From positions 1-5,147 of the forward strand of contig NZ_JAUMTY010000079.1 of NCBI RefSeq assembly GCF_030530965.1: a stretch of 5,147 nt of DNA. The letters run 5' to 3'. The notes under the pieces are model-generated. The model was not told the origin of the DNA. It worked only from the letters and a program-made list of their open reading frames with translations, and did not search any database. A program made the translations under genes and the position numbers. Positions 1-5,147 of the stretch are shown here, piece after piece; within the stretch, counting starts at the first letter, position 1, and the number at the start of each line of letters is the position of its first letter. The DNA comes from Corynebacterium sp. Lineage in GTDB: Bacteria; Actinomycetota; Actinomycetes; Mycobacteriales; Mycobacteriaceae.

Positions 1-2420
1 CGGGCACCGTACGCGGGGTCGTAACCGCGCTTGGCCAGCCATTTCTTCGCATCGTCGTGAACGTCCAGCACGAGGCGTCGAGACTCCAGCCTCTTGGCCA
101 GAGCGTCGATCTGAATGTCGACGATCTTGGTCAGCTGTTCGCTGGTCAGAGCGTCGAACATAACGACGTCGTCAAGTCGGTTGATGAATTCCGGCTTGAA
201 GGTGGCCTTGACGGCCGCCTCCATCTGCTCCTTGGTCCCGCCTGCGCCCAAGTTCGAGGTCAGGATCAGGATGGTGTTCCGGAAGTCCACAGTGCGGCCT
301 TGCCCATCGGTCAGGCGGCCTTCGTCGAGCACCTGCAGGAGGACATCGAAGACGTCGGGGTGAGCCTTCTCGACCTCGTCGAACAGGACCACCGTGTAGG
401 GCCGACGACGAACTGCTTCGGTCAGCTGACCACCGGCGTCGTAACCGACGTATCCCGGAGGGGCACCGACCAACCGCGCCACGGAGTGCTTCTCGCCGTA
501 CTCCGACATGTCGATGCGGACCATGGCTTTTTCGTCGTCGAAGAGGAAGTCCGCCAACGCCTTAGCCAGCTCGGTCTTGCCGACGCCGGTGGGGCCGAGG
601 AAGAGGAACGACCCTGTCGGCCGGTTCTCGTCGGCAACACCAGCACGCGCACGGCGCACCGCGTCGGACACGGCCTTCACAGCTTCGTCCTGGCCGACCA
701 CGCGGCGACCCAAGACTTTCTCCATGGCCAGGAGCTTTTCGGTTTCGCCTTGCATCATCTTGCCGGCGGGGATGCCGGTCCATGCGGAGACAACTTCGGC
801 CACCGTCTCGGGCGTGACTTCCTCAGAGAGCATGGCGTTCTCTTCGGTGGAGTTGACGGACTTCTCGGCCGCGTGCAGCTTCTTTTCCAGTTCAGGAATA
901 GTGCCGTAGCGCAGCTTTGCTACCCTCTCGTAGTCGCCGTCACGCTCCGCGATTTCCGAATCAGACCGAGCCTTCTCCAGCTCTTCCTTGACACTTTGCA
1001 CCTCGGTAATGGCGGACTTTTCGTTCTCCCACCGGGCGGTCAGGGCCTTCAGGTTTTCGCGCTCGTCGGCAAGCTCTTCTTTCAAATGCTCGAGCCTGAT
1101 TTTCGACGCTTCGTCGGTCTCCTTCTCCAGGGCCATTTCCTCGATCTCTAGCCGACGCACCACGCGCTCGGCGGTGTCGATTTCCTCCGGCCGGGAGTCG
1201 ATTTCCATGCGCAACCGCGAGGCGGCTTCGTCGATAAGGTCGATGGCTTTATCGGGAAGGAACCGGGCTGTGATGTAGCGGTCGGACAGCGTCGCGGCCG
1301 AGACCAGGGCGGAGTCCATGATCCGAACACCGTGGTGAACCTCGTAGCGCTCTTTGAGGCCACGCAAAATACCGACGGTGTCCTCGACGCTGGGCTCACC
1401 CACGTACACCTGCTGGAACCGACGCTCAAGGGCGGCGTCCTTTTCGATGTACTTGCGGTATTCCTCCAGGGTGGTTGCGCCCACGAGCCGGAGCTCACCG
1501 CGAGCCAGCAGCGGCTTGATCATGTTGCCGGCGTCCATTGCGGATTCCCCGGTCGCGCCCGCACCGACGATGGTGTGCAGCTCATCGATGAAGGTGATGA
1601 TTTCGCCGTCGGCGTTCTTGATTTCGTCAAGGACGGCCTTTAACCGCTCCTCGAATTCGCCACGGTATTTTGCACCCGCGACCATGGACCCGAGGTCGAG
1701 CGAGACAAGTTTCTTATCCTTCAGCGATTCAGGCACATCACCAGCGACGATACGCCGGGCGAGGCCTTCGACGATGGCGGTTTTACCGACGCCGGGCTCA
1801 CCGATGAGCACCGGGTTGTTCTTCGTCCGCCGTGACAGCACTTGGACGACGCGTCGGATTTCGGCGTCGCGGCCGATGACGGGGTCGATTTTGCCGTCGC
1901 GTGCTCGGGCGGTGAGGTCCGTCGAGTACTTTTCGAGGGCCTGGAACTGGCCTTCTGGGTCCTCGGTAGTCACTTTTTGGTTTCCGCGTACCGACGGGAA
2001 CGCTGCCTTGAGCGCGTCCGCGGTGGCACCGAACTCCTGCAGCAACTTCGCTGCATCGCTATCGCCGGATGCGATGCCGGCGAGCAAAACCTCGGTGGAC
2101 ACGTAGCTATCGCCCAGCTGGCCTGCTAATTCCTGCGCGGTGGTTAGCGCGTTGAGGGAATCGCGGTTGAACTGCGGGTTCGCCATTTGCTGACCAGTGG
2201 CGGTGGGGTATCCGCCAACCAGACTTCGTGCCCGAGTGAGGACCTGGTTCGGGTCGGCGCCGACAGCCTGAATAACTGGCGACGCAATAGAATCGGCCTG
2301 CTCGAGGAGAGCGACGAGTAAGTGCGCTGGGCGGATGTCCGGGTTACCTCGTTTCGAGGCGTCCTGGAGGGCAGCCTGGAGGGCTTCAGCTGTGCGTGTT
2401 GTGGGGGTAAAAGAGCTCAT
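1..2420 (-). CDS. clpB: ClpB protein disaggregase (Hsp100 AAA+ chaperone), C-terminus cut by window edge
   Basis: ATP-driven cytoplasmic disaggregase. The family forms hexamers that thread aggregated proteins through a central pore together with DnaK/DnaJ/GrpE. The reading frame is open from ATG 2420 to the left edge, giving 806 codons. Domains in order: N-terminal Clp_N domain (about 1-145); AAA-1 with Walker A GEPGVGKT (207-214), pore loop KYRG (Tyr252), Walker B FIDE (Asp279/Glu280) and arginine pair R333/R334; coiled-coil M-domain (about 410-540, conserved Tyr505); AAA-2 with Walker A GPTGVGKT (609-616), pore loop GYVGY (Tyr657), Walker B LFDE (Asp681/Glu682) and arginine finger R748 in FINR. 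The presence of the M-domain separates it from ClpC and ClpA. The visible part ends at DPAYGA, just before the sensor-2 arginine, so about 45-60 residues are missing compared with the usual 850-870. The start is supported by a good RBS and by alignment of the N-terminus (MSSFTPTTRTAEAL) with remembered corynebacterial ClpB proteins. No internal stop or frameshift was found. Confidence 0.97.
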   Translation of the reverse strand, partial: MSSFTPTTRTAEALQAALQDASKRGNPDIRPAHLLVALLEQADSIASPVIQAVGADPNQVLTRARSLVGGYPTATGQQMANPQFNRDSLNALTTAQELAGQLGDSYVSTEVLLAGIASGDSDAAKLLQEFGATADALKAAFPSVRGNQKVTTEDPEGQFQALEKYSTDLTARARDGKIDPVIGRDAEIRRVVQVLSRRTKNNPVLIGEPGVGKTAIVEGLARRIVAGDVPESLKDKKLVSLDLGSMVAGAKYRGEFEERLKAVLDEIKNADGEIITFIDELHTIVGAGATGESAMDAGNMIKPLLARGELRLVGATTLEEYRKYIEKDAALERRFQQVYVGEPSVEDTVGILRGLKERYEVHHGVRIMDSALVSAATLSDRYITARFLPDKAIDLIDEAASRLRMEIDSRPEEIDTAERVVRRLEIEEMALEKETDEASKIRLEHLKEELADERENLKALTARWENEKSAITEVQSVKEELEKARSDSEIAERDGDYERVAKLRYGTIPELEKKLHAAEKSVNSTEENAMLSEEVTPETVAEVVSAWTGIPAGKMMQGETEKLLAMEKVLGRRVVGQDEAVKAVSDAVRRARAGVADENRPTGSFLFLGPTGVGKTELAKALADFLFDDEKAMVRIDMSEYGEKHSVARLVGAPPGYVGYDAGGQLTEAVRRRPYTVVLFDEVEKAHPDVFDVLLQVLDEGRLTDGQGRTVDFRNTILILTSNLGAGGTKEQMEAAVKATFKPEFINRLDDVVMFDALTSEQLTKIVDIQIDALAKRLESRRLVLDVHDDAKKWLAKRGYDPAYGA

Positions 2421-2424
2421 GATG

Positions 2425-2432
2425 TCACCTTT
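2425..2432 (-). promoter_or_regulatory. Ribosome binding site of clpB
   Basis: On the minus strand AAAGGTGA precedes the clpB ATG. The AAAGG core lies 7 nt from the start codon, which is ideal spacing for a Shine-Dalgarno sequence and fixes the start at 2420. Confidence 0.8.
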
Positions 2433-2433
2433 C

Positions 2434-2454
2434 TGTTCTTTGTTCGTTGTTCTG
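2434..2454 (-). repeat. Three 7-bp tandem repeats in the clpB leader
   Basis: On the plus strand TGTTCTT, TGTTCGT and TGTTCTG stand in direct succession, so TGTTC recurs every 7 bases. In the clpB transcript this reads as three GAACA units just upstream of the RBS. The repeats lie in an A-rich, U-poor stretch (only five T in the last 60 nt before the start codon) that is expected to stay unpaired and keep the ribosome site accessible. Whether the repeat has a specific role is unknown. Confidence 0.6.
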
Positions 2455-2517
2455 TATTTGTTGTTTCTATGTTGACCGTTCTGTGTGTGGCCTGTGCGGC
2501 GGAAGCTTGGTGGCTTA

Positions 2518-2555
2518 GTCGGCGGAGCCGACCGGGTTGCTGACCGCTAGCCGAC
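2518..2555 (-). promoter_or_regulatory. GC-rich hairpin with an alternative partner in the clpB 5' leader
   Basis: On the plus strand GTCGGC (2518-2523) and GCCGAC (2527-2532) form a perfect 6-bp stem around a 3-nt loop. A second GCCGAC at 2550-2555 could pair with the same GTCGGC and give a longer-loop hairpin that excludes the first. Both lie in the predicted untranslated leader of clpB, roughly 100-135 nt before the start codon. The stem is followed by no U-tract in the transcript, so it is not an intrinsic terminator. A role in mRNA stability or heat sensing is only a possibility. Confidence 0.45.
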
Positions 2556-2577
2556 GAAGAACGTTGCTATAACCATT

Positions 2578-2598
2578 GTTGAGTGTACGTCACGCAAG
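2578..2598 (-). promoter_or_regulatory. Second HspR operator (HAIR-like), downstream of the clpB promoter
   Basis: On the plus strand GTTGAGT and ACGCAAG flank a 7-nt spacer, matching the HAIR consensus arms CTTGAGT and ACTCAAG with one mismatch in each arm. HAIR is the binding site of HspR, the MerR-type repressor of the dnaK operon and clpB in actinobacteria. The site starts about 20 bp past the -10 element, inside the early transcribed region. Its centre is 52 bp from the centre of the first HAIR, close to five helical turns, which would place both on the same DNA face. Confidence 0.65.
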
Positions 2599-2617
2599 TT
2601 TTAATCACATCTAGTAC

Positions 2618-2643
2618 AACTGGCGCGAAGTTGAGTCTATTCC
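2618..2643 (-). promoter_or_regulatory. SigH (SigR-type) ECF sigma promoter of clpB
   Basis: On the minus strand GGAAT (2643-2639), an 18-nt spacer and GTT (2620-2618) match the SigH/SigR consensus GGAAT-N18-GTT exactly. These sigma factors drive heat and thiol-oxidative stress genes in actinobacteria, and clpB is a known type of target. Transcription should begin near 2609-2612, giving a leader of about 190 nt. The -35 element is the spacer of the upstream HAIR operator, so HspR bound there would block it. No convincing housekeeping promoter was identified beside it. Confidence 0.75.
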
Positions 2644-2650
2644 ACTCAAG
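2630..2650 (-). promoter_or_regulatory. HspR operator (HAIR) overlapping the clpB -35 element
   Basis: On the minus strand the arms CTTGAGT and ACTCAAC flank the 7-nt spacer GGAATAG. This matches the HAIR inverted repeat (CTTGAGT-N7-ACTCAAG) at all but the last base. HspR bound here would sit directly over the GGAAT -35 element and repress clpB until heat or misfolded protein titrates it. The fit to consensus and the position upstream of clpB make this the most secure regulatory site in the window. Confidence 0.9.
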
Positions 2651-2654
2651 GTAG

Positions 2655-2673
2655 ATTTTTTAGAAAAATTTTT
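2655..2673. other. AT-rich tract upstream of the clpB promoter
   Basis: A run of six T, then AG, five A and five T lies just upstream of the clpB -35 region. It is almost free of GC in an otherwise GC-rich region. It could act as an UP-like or bent-DNA element for the clpB promoter. The stem it could form contains no GC pairs, so it is not called an intrinsic terminator. Confidence 0.35.
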
Positions 2674-2706
2674 GGAGTGGATGTGGTGGGCGTGGGTGAG
2701 GAGTGG
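2674..2706 (-). terminator. Candidate Rho-dependent terminator (C-rich, G-poor) after the membrane operon
   Basis: The transcript of the minus-strand operon would carry 33 nt here with 21 C and only one G, starting about 37 nt past the stop codon at 2744. Such C-over-G bubbles with many pyrimidine-C steps are typical of Rho loading (rut) sites. No convincing intrinsic hairpin plus U-tract is present between the operon and clpB, so Rho is the most plausible way to insulate the two. The plus strand of the same stretch is correspondingly G-rich, with eight short G runs. Confidence 0.35.
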
Positions 2707-2716
2707 TCGCGTCGGC

Positions 2717-2770
2717 AGTAACGGACCCCCGCACCCAGATGAGCTAACGACCCTGCCGGACCCAGATGCC
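2717..2770 (-). repeat. Diverged 27-bp tandem duplication spanning a stop codon
   Basis: On the minus strand the last 27 bases of the 196-codon gene (2770-2744) resemble the 27 bases just after its stop (2743-2717). CATCTGGGT is identical in both and sits exactly 27 bp apart, followed by CGG in both, then GGTC-GTTA against GGTCCGTTA with a one-base indel. The codons ATC TGG GT(C/G) CGG therefore occur before and after the TAG, in the same frame. It looks like an old slippage duplication at the 3' end of the gene. Confidence 0.5.
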
Positions 2771-3334
2771 CAAACCTATGACCCCCAGAACAGCTTCCCC
2801 TATTAACAGCACGGGACTCGTACCGATCCCAACAGAATTTCCCAACGCCGTGTTCTCCCCCACGAACCACGGACTGAGGCAAAGGATAAGAGAAAGAAGA
2901 GGCACTAGGCGCAAAGACACTGCCGACCCCCAACGGCCACCAATTACAGCCGCACACCCGATAGCCACAATGCTGTGGGCACTGACCAAGCTAACCGTTT
3001 CCCACCCCAGATAACGGGCCCTCATCAGGCCAGCTGCAGCAACCAGGGTGAGAACGCATATACCAGAGAGAATCAGGCGCGGGCGCTGCGTCGAGCGGGA
3101 CGTCACGGCGCGCTCATACGATTCCGACCATTGACTCCCCAGCAGAAGGCCCATCGCTCCTGCCATCACCACCGGAACCAGGTTCGGAAGGGAAACAGGG
3201 ATGCTCAGTTCTGGACCAAACAATTGTGGGAGCGAAAAATCATGGAACCAGATCAGAGGAATGACGACGCAACACAGCAATAGCGCTTCACGCCAGCCAC
3301 GAAGGCGGAGATAAGGGAAGACGCTATTACTCAT
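2744..3334 (-). CDS. Six-TM membrane protein, probable second membrane component of the ABC system
   Basis: I do not recognise the family of this 196-residue protein. It is almost entirely hydrophobic, with about six membrane segments (near 16-31, 49-68, 86-105, 113-133, 138-157 and 175-192). Basic residues lie at the N-terminus (R10, R12, R15) and in the loop near 75-86, suggesting a cytoplasmic N-terminus. It has no signal peptide separate from the first helix, no soluble domain and no catalytic motif. It is the last gene of the three-gene operon, starting 35 bp after the preceding stop. The start at 3334 is supported by a GAGG ribosome site 7 nt upstream. Six segments is the usual number for an ABC-2 permease subunit, so it may pair with the larger membrane protein and the ATPase; a small immunity-type protein is an alternative. 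The last codons lie in a diverged 27-bp tandem duplication, so the C-terminus may have been altered. Confidence 0.8.
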   Translation of the reverse strand: MSNSVFPYLRLRGWREALLLCCVVIPLIWFHDFSLPQLFGPELSIPVSLPNLVPVVMAGAMGLLLGSQWSESYERAVTSRSTQRPRLILSGICVLTLVAAAGLMRARYLGWETVSLVSAHSIVAIGCAAVIGGRWGSAVSLRLVPLLSLILCLSPWFVGENTALGNSVGIGTSPVLLIGEAVLGVIGLGIWVRQGR

Positions 3335-3341
3335 ATGTAAT

Positions 3342-3345
3342 CCTC
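3342..3345 (-). promoter_or_regulatory. Ribosome binding site of the 196-codon membrane gene
   Basis: On the minus strand GAGG lies 7 nt before the ATG at 3334, inside the 35-bp gap that follows the upstream gene. The gap (3335-3369) has no visible promoter or hairpin, which supports co-transcription. Confidence 0.65.
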
Positions 3346-3369
3346 ACACTTCTTTCACTTCAGGATGCT

Positions 3370-4674
3370 TTATTTTCCTGAATCGTCCTGAGCATTGTCT
3401 TTGCCAGAGGAAGCTATACAGGCCTTAAGGTCCCCCGTGATGTTTTTCATTCGCTCTTCTTGCTCCTGAAATGGCCGCCCCTCAGTGTTCTTGTCCATCC
3501 ACTTCTGGGCATCACTCGTACCCGGGCCATTCCCCCCACCGATGACGTCGCGAACTGGCTTGTCTCCGAAATGATCAGCAATCCATTCTGCGACGATATA
3601 GATAGTCGATACTCCATCCGTTTCGGAAAGCTCACACCCTGCTTCATCGCTGTGTTGTGCAATCACGGTTTCAGCCAAGTCACGGAACACAAGAGTTGAG
3701 GATCGTCCCGCGTCAGCTGCCATCAAGGGGAAATCGCCACCAACTTTTTTGGGAGCATACTCACCAGCGTCGACCCCGAACCCCAACTCGTTCAATTCAG
3801 ACAAAAAGGCAGACCAGTTTTTATCCACTTCACGCACAGTGGATTCATCTTCTGGCCAACTGCAATACCGAGCACCGTCGGCGGAACGAGTGCATGAAGG
3901 ATTCGATGGTTTCTCACGTGCAGTCACCAGAGGTCCATTTATTCCGATGACGGTTGCCGCGATAGAGAAAACGGCGATTATAGGAAGAGCTAACGATAGA
4001 AGCTTTTTACTCCTTACCCACTCAGCCGTGGTGACGAAAATGAGCACTGCTGCCAGTACACTCCCTACAACAACACCAACAACAACTGGACGTAATTGGA
4101 CTGCTTGCTCTACGTAACCCACGTAGTTCCCCGACGAATACGGCCTCAAGAATAGAATTTTCGGAACTACGCGTAGGAGCCCTGCCATTAAGGCGAGAAC
4201 CACGACGGCCATCCCCGCAATGAAGCCGACAATCGCCGCTAAACGCGGTTTGGTATGGAGCGATCGGCCAATAACCCCGCCGAGCCCCACAGAGAACAGG
4301 GACCAGATCAGCCCCATAATCGGAATCGACCACCATGGAGAACCGCCGGGGTCTCCGGATAAACACACGGCATACAACACAACTATTGTTACGATGTTGT
4401 ATATCAATGCATACAATGCACCGAGCCCGCAGAGATACCAGCTTAGTCTTATGGAGGTTGACGATATCGTGCGGAGATAGTCAACATCATGGCGCGCGAT
4501 GTCATAGGCAGTACACCCCGCTAAGCACACTCCGATAAGGGCGAGTGTTTCAGAATGTACTTCATTAACGTCTGGCCAATAGCCGATAATGTAGCCCACT
4601 CGCCACGCTGAGAATAAAAGAAACGCAACGAAGGGCGCTGGAACAAAATAACGGAGATGCCGTCGCCACCCCAT
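3370..4674 (-). CDS. Seven-TM ABC-type permease-like protein with a four-cysteine extracytoplasmic C-terminal domain
   Basis: This 434-residue protein has two halves. Residues 1-248 hold about seven membrane segments (near 10-32, 44-60, 79-104, 115-136, 146-169, 196-217 and 225-246). Basic loops (MGWRRHLR, 61-76, 137-144, 219-224) alternate with neutral or acidic ones, which puts the N-terminus inside and the C-terminus outside by the positive-inside rule. Residues 250-434 form a hydrophilic domain with exactly four cysteines (C261, C271, C347, C419) and the segment CTRSADGARYCSWPED. Two disulfides are plausible. The motif C-x9-C-x-WPE reminds me of actinobacterial ABC-permease-associated proteins, but that is recollection, not a search. 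The ATG overlaps the TAA of the ATPase gene by one base, and GGGAG lies 7 nt upstream within the ATPase gene, so translation is probably coupled. It is probably the membrane partner of that ATPase. The substrate is unknown, with antimicrobial peptide export or self-protection a guess from gene layout. Confidence 0.85.
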   Translation of the reverse strand: MGWRRHLRYFVPAPFVAFLLFSAWRVGYIIGYWPDVNEVHSETLALIGVCLAGCTAYDIARHDVDYLRTISSTSIRLSWYLCGLGALYALIYNIVTIVVLYAVCLSGDPGGSPWWSIPIMGLIWSLFSVGLGGVIGRSLHTKPRLAAIVGFIAGMAVVVLALMAGLLRVVPKILFLRPYSSGNYVGYVEQAVQLRPVVVGVVVGSVLAAVLIFVTTAEWVRSKKLLSLALPIIAVFSIAATVIGINGPLVTAREKPSNPSCTRSADGARYCSWPEDESTVREVDKNWSAFLSELNELGFGVDAGEYAPKKVGGDFPLMAADAGRSSTLVFRDLAETVIAQHSDEAGCELSETDGVSTIYIVAEWIADHFGDKPVRDVIGGGNGPGTSDAQKWMDKNTEGRPFQEQEERMKNITGDLKACIASSGKDNAQDDSGK

Positions 4675-5147
4675 TAGATCACTCCCGCAGTCAATTGACC
4701 GAAAGCCGCATCAATACTTCCATATTTCCTTTCGAGCTCTTCCGAGCGCACATCAGCGACAATGTGTCCGGAATCAAGGAAAAGAACTCGATCAGTAGGC
4801 TCAATATCGGAGGAAATATGCGTCGACATAATGACTGAGGTTTTCTCACTGAGGCGACGAATTATATTCAGGAGCGACGCCCGGTGGTTTGGGTCTAATC
4901 CCGATGTCGGCTCATCCAAAATAAGGACGTCGGGACGGTGAGCTATCCCGACAGCAACCATCGCCCGACGTTGCATACCACCGGACAACGAAGAAAAACG
5001 GTCGCCTTCGTTATCGGACAAATGGACAAGCGCAATAGCCTCGGACGCTGCGCTCCGGGCCTCACTCCTGGAATAACCATGAAGCCACGCTGCCGTCTGA
5101 ACTAAGTCCCGCACAGTTTGAGATGTATCAACCGCATTATGTTGCGG
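4674..5147 (-). CDS. ABC transporter ATP-binding protein (ABC-2/CcmA-like), N-terminus cut by window edge
   Basis: ATPase subunit of an ABC transporter, acting on the cytoplasmic face of the membrane to power its permease partner. The frame stays open to the right edge, so the gene begins outside the window; the GTG at 5114 is internal, not the start. 157 residues are visible. They begin at what looks like the Q-loop glutamine (Q2), then the signature LSGGM (54-58), Walker B VLILDE with catalytic Glu79, D-loop SGLD (82-85) and the H-loop histidine H110 in MSTH. The Walker A half lies beyond the edge. The signature, Walker B and H-loop are intact, so the enzyme is probably active. The style (EPTSGLDP, STHISSDIE, a DRVLFLDSGHIVAD tail) fits the COG1131 group of drug, lantibiotic and sodium exporters rather than nutrient importers. 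Its TAA overlaps the ATG of the permease gene (TAATG), which ties the two as a pair. Confidence 0.93.
   Translation of the reverse strand, partial: PQHNAVDTSQTVRDLVQTAAWLHGYSRSEARSAASEAIALVHLSDNEGDRFSSLSGGMQRRAMVAVGIAHRPDVLILDEPTSGLDPNHRASLLNIIRRLSEKTSVIMSTHISSDIEPTDRVLFLDSGHIVADVRSEELERKYGSIDAAFGQLTAGVI
4682..4686 (-). promoter_or_regulatory. Ribosome binding site of the seven-TM permease-like gene, inside the ATPase gene
   Basis: On the minus strand GGGAG lies 7 nt before the ATG at 4674, within the last codons of the ATPase gene. Together with the TAATG overlap it indicates coupled translation with termination-reinitiation. Confidence 0.65.

Noticed and set aside
57..1151. Long plus-strand open frame (364 codons) opposite clpB
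   Set aside because: It is codon-aligned antisense to clpB, where GC-biased third positions suppress stop codons. The encoded protein has no recognisable domain and the minus-strand ClpB is unmistakable.
1354..2106. Second long plus-strand open frame (250 codons) within clpB
   Set aside because: It is antisense to the conserved ClpB AAA-1 region. The start has no good RBS and the serine- and arginine-rich product is typical of a shadow frame.
2563..2617. Housekeeping SigA promoter for clpB (for example TATAGC or TAAAAC as -10)
   Set aside because: No hexamer fits TAnnnT with a credible -35 at 16-19 bp, so it is left uncalled although a basal promoter may exist.
2655..2673. Intrinsic terminator formed by the T6/A5/T5 tract
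   Set aside because: The possible stem is made only of A-T pairs with a very short loop and has no GC-rich base, so it would be too weak.
2692..2738. GC hairpin TGGGTG...CACCCA as intrinsic terminator of the operon
   Set aside because: Only six base pairs with a loop of about 33 nt, and the nearest U-tract lies more than 15 nt downstream.
2646..2957. Minus-strand open frame across the end of the six-TM gene and the intergenic region
   Set aside because: It overlaps the six-TM gene out of frame and runs through the C-rich and AT-rich control region, giving a low-complexity tail.
3749..4117. Plus-strand open frame opposite the permease-like gene
   Set aside because: No RBS or recognisable domain, and it lies opposite a well-supported membrane-protein gene with coupled translation.
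5112..5114. GTG as the start of the ABC ATPase gene
   Set aside because: The frame remains open upstream to the window edge and includes the apparent Q-loop. A start here would remove the whole Walker A half of the domain.

Overview
The window looks like chromosome from a high-GC Gram-positive actinobacterium, most likely Corynebacterium or a close relative. The evidence is a ClpB chaperone with corynebacterial-type wording throughout, plus a clpB control region that combines HspR operators (HAIR) with a SigH-type promoter, which is the actinobacterial way of controlling clpB. No species can be named from this alone. All convincing genes lie on the minus strand, so the window reads functionally from right to left.

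Right part (about 2744-5147): a compact three-gene membrane operon. It has the C-terminal part of an ABC transporter ATPase that runs off the right edge, then a 434-residue protein with about seven membrane segments and a four-cysteine domain predicted outside the membrane, then a 196-residue protein with about six membrane segments. The first two genes overlap by one base (TAATG) and the third follows after 35 bases, so they are probably co-transcribed and form one ABC-2-like export or self-protection system. The substrate cannot be told from the sequence. This block is visibly less GC-rich than clpB and looks like accessory DNA.

Middle (2421-2743): a gene-free control region. Just past the operon stop is a diverged 27-bp tandem duplication, then a strongly C-rich, G-poor transcript stretch (candidate Rho-dependent terminator) and an AT-rich tract. 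After these comes the clpB promoter. Its SigH-type -35 GGAAT forms the spacer of one HspR operator, and a second HspR-like operator lies 52 bp downstream inside the transcribed leader. The predicted leader is about 190 nt, with a GC-rich hairpin that has a competing partner and a U-poor tail ending in a good ribosome binding site.

Left part (1-2420): clpB, the disaggregase that works with DnaK/DnaJ/GrpE to rescue aggregated proteins. 806 codons are visible and the last part of the second AAA+ module is cut off by the left edge. The stress logic visible here is SigH activation combined with HspR repression of clpB. The membrane operon upstream shows no sign of sharing that control.
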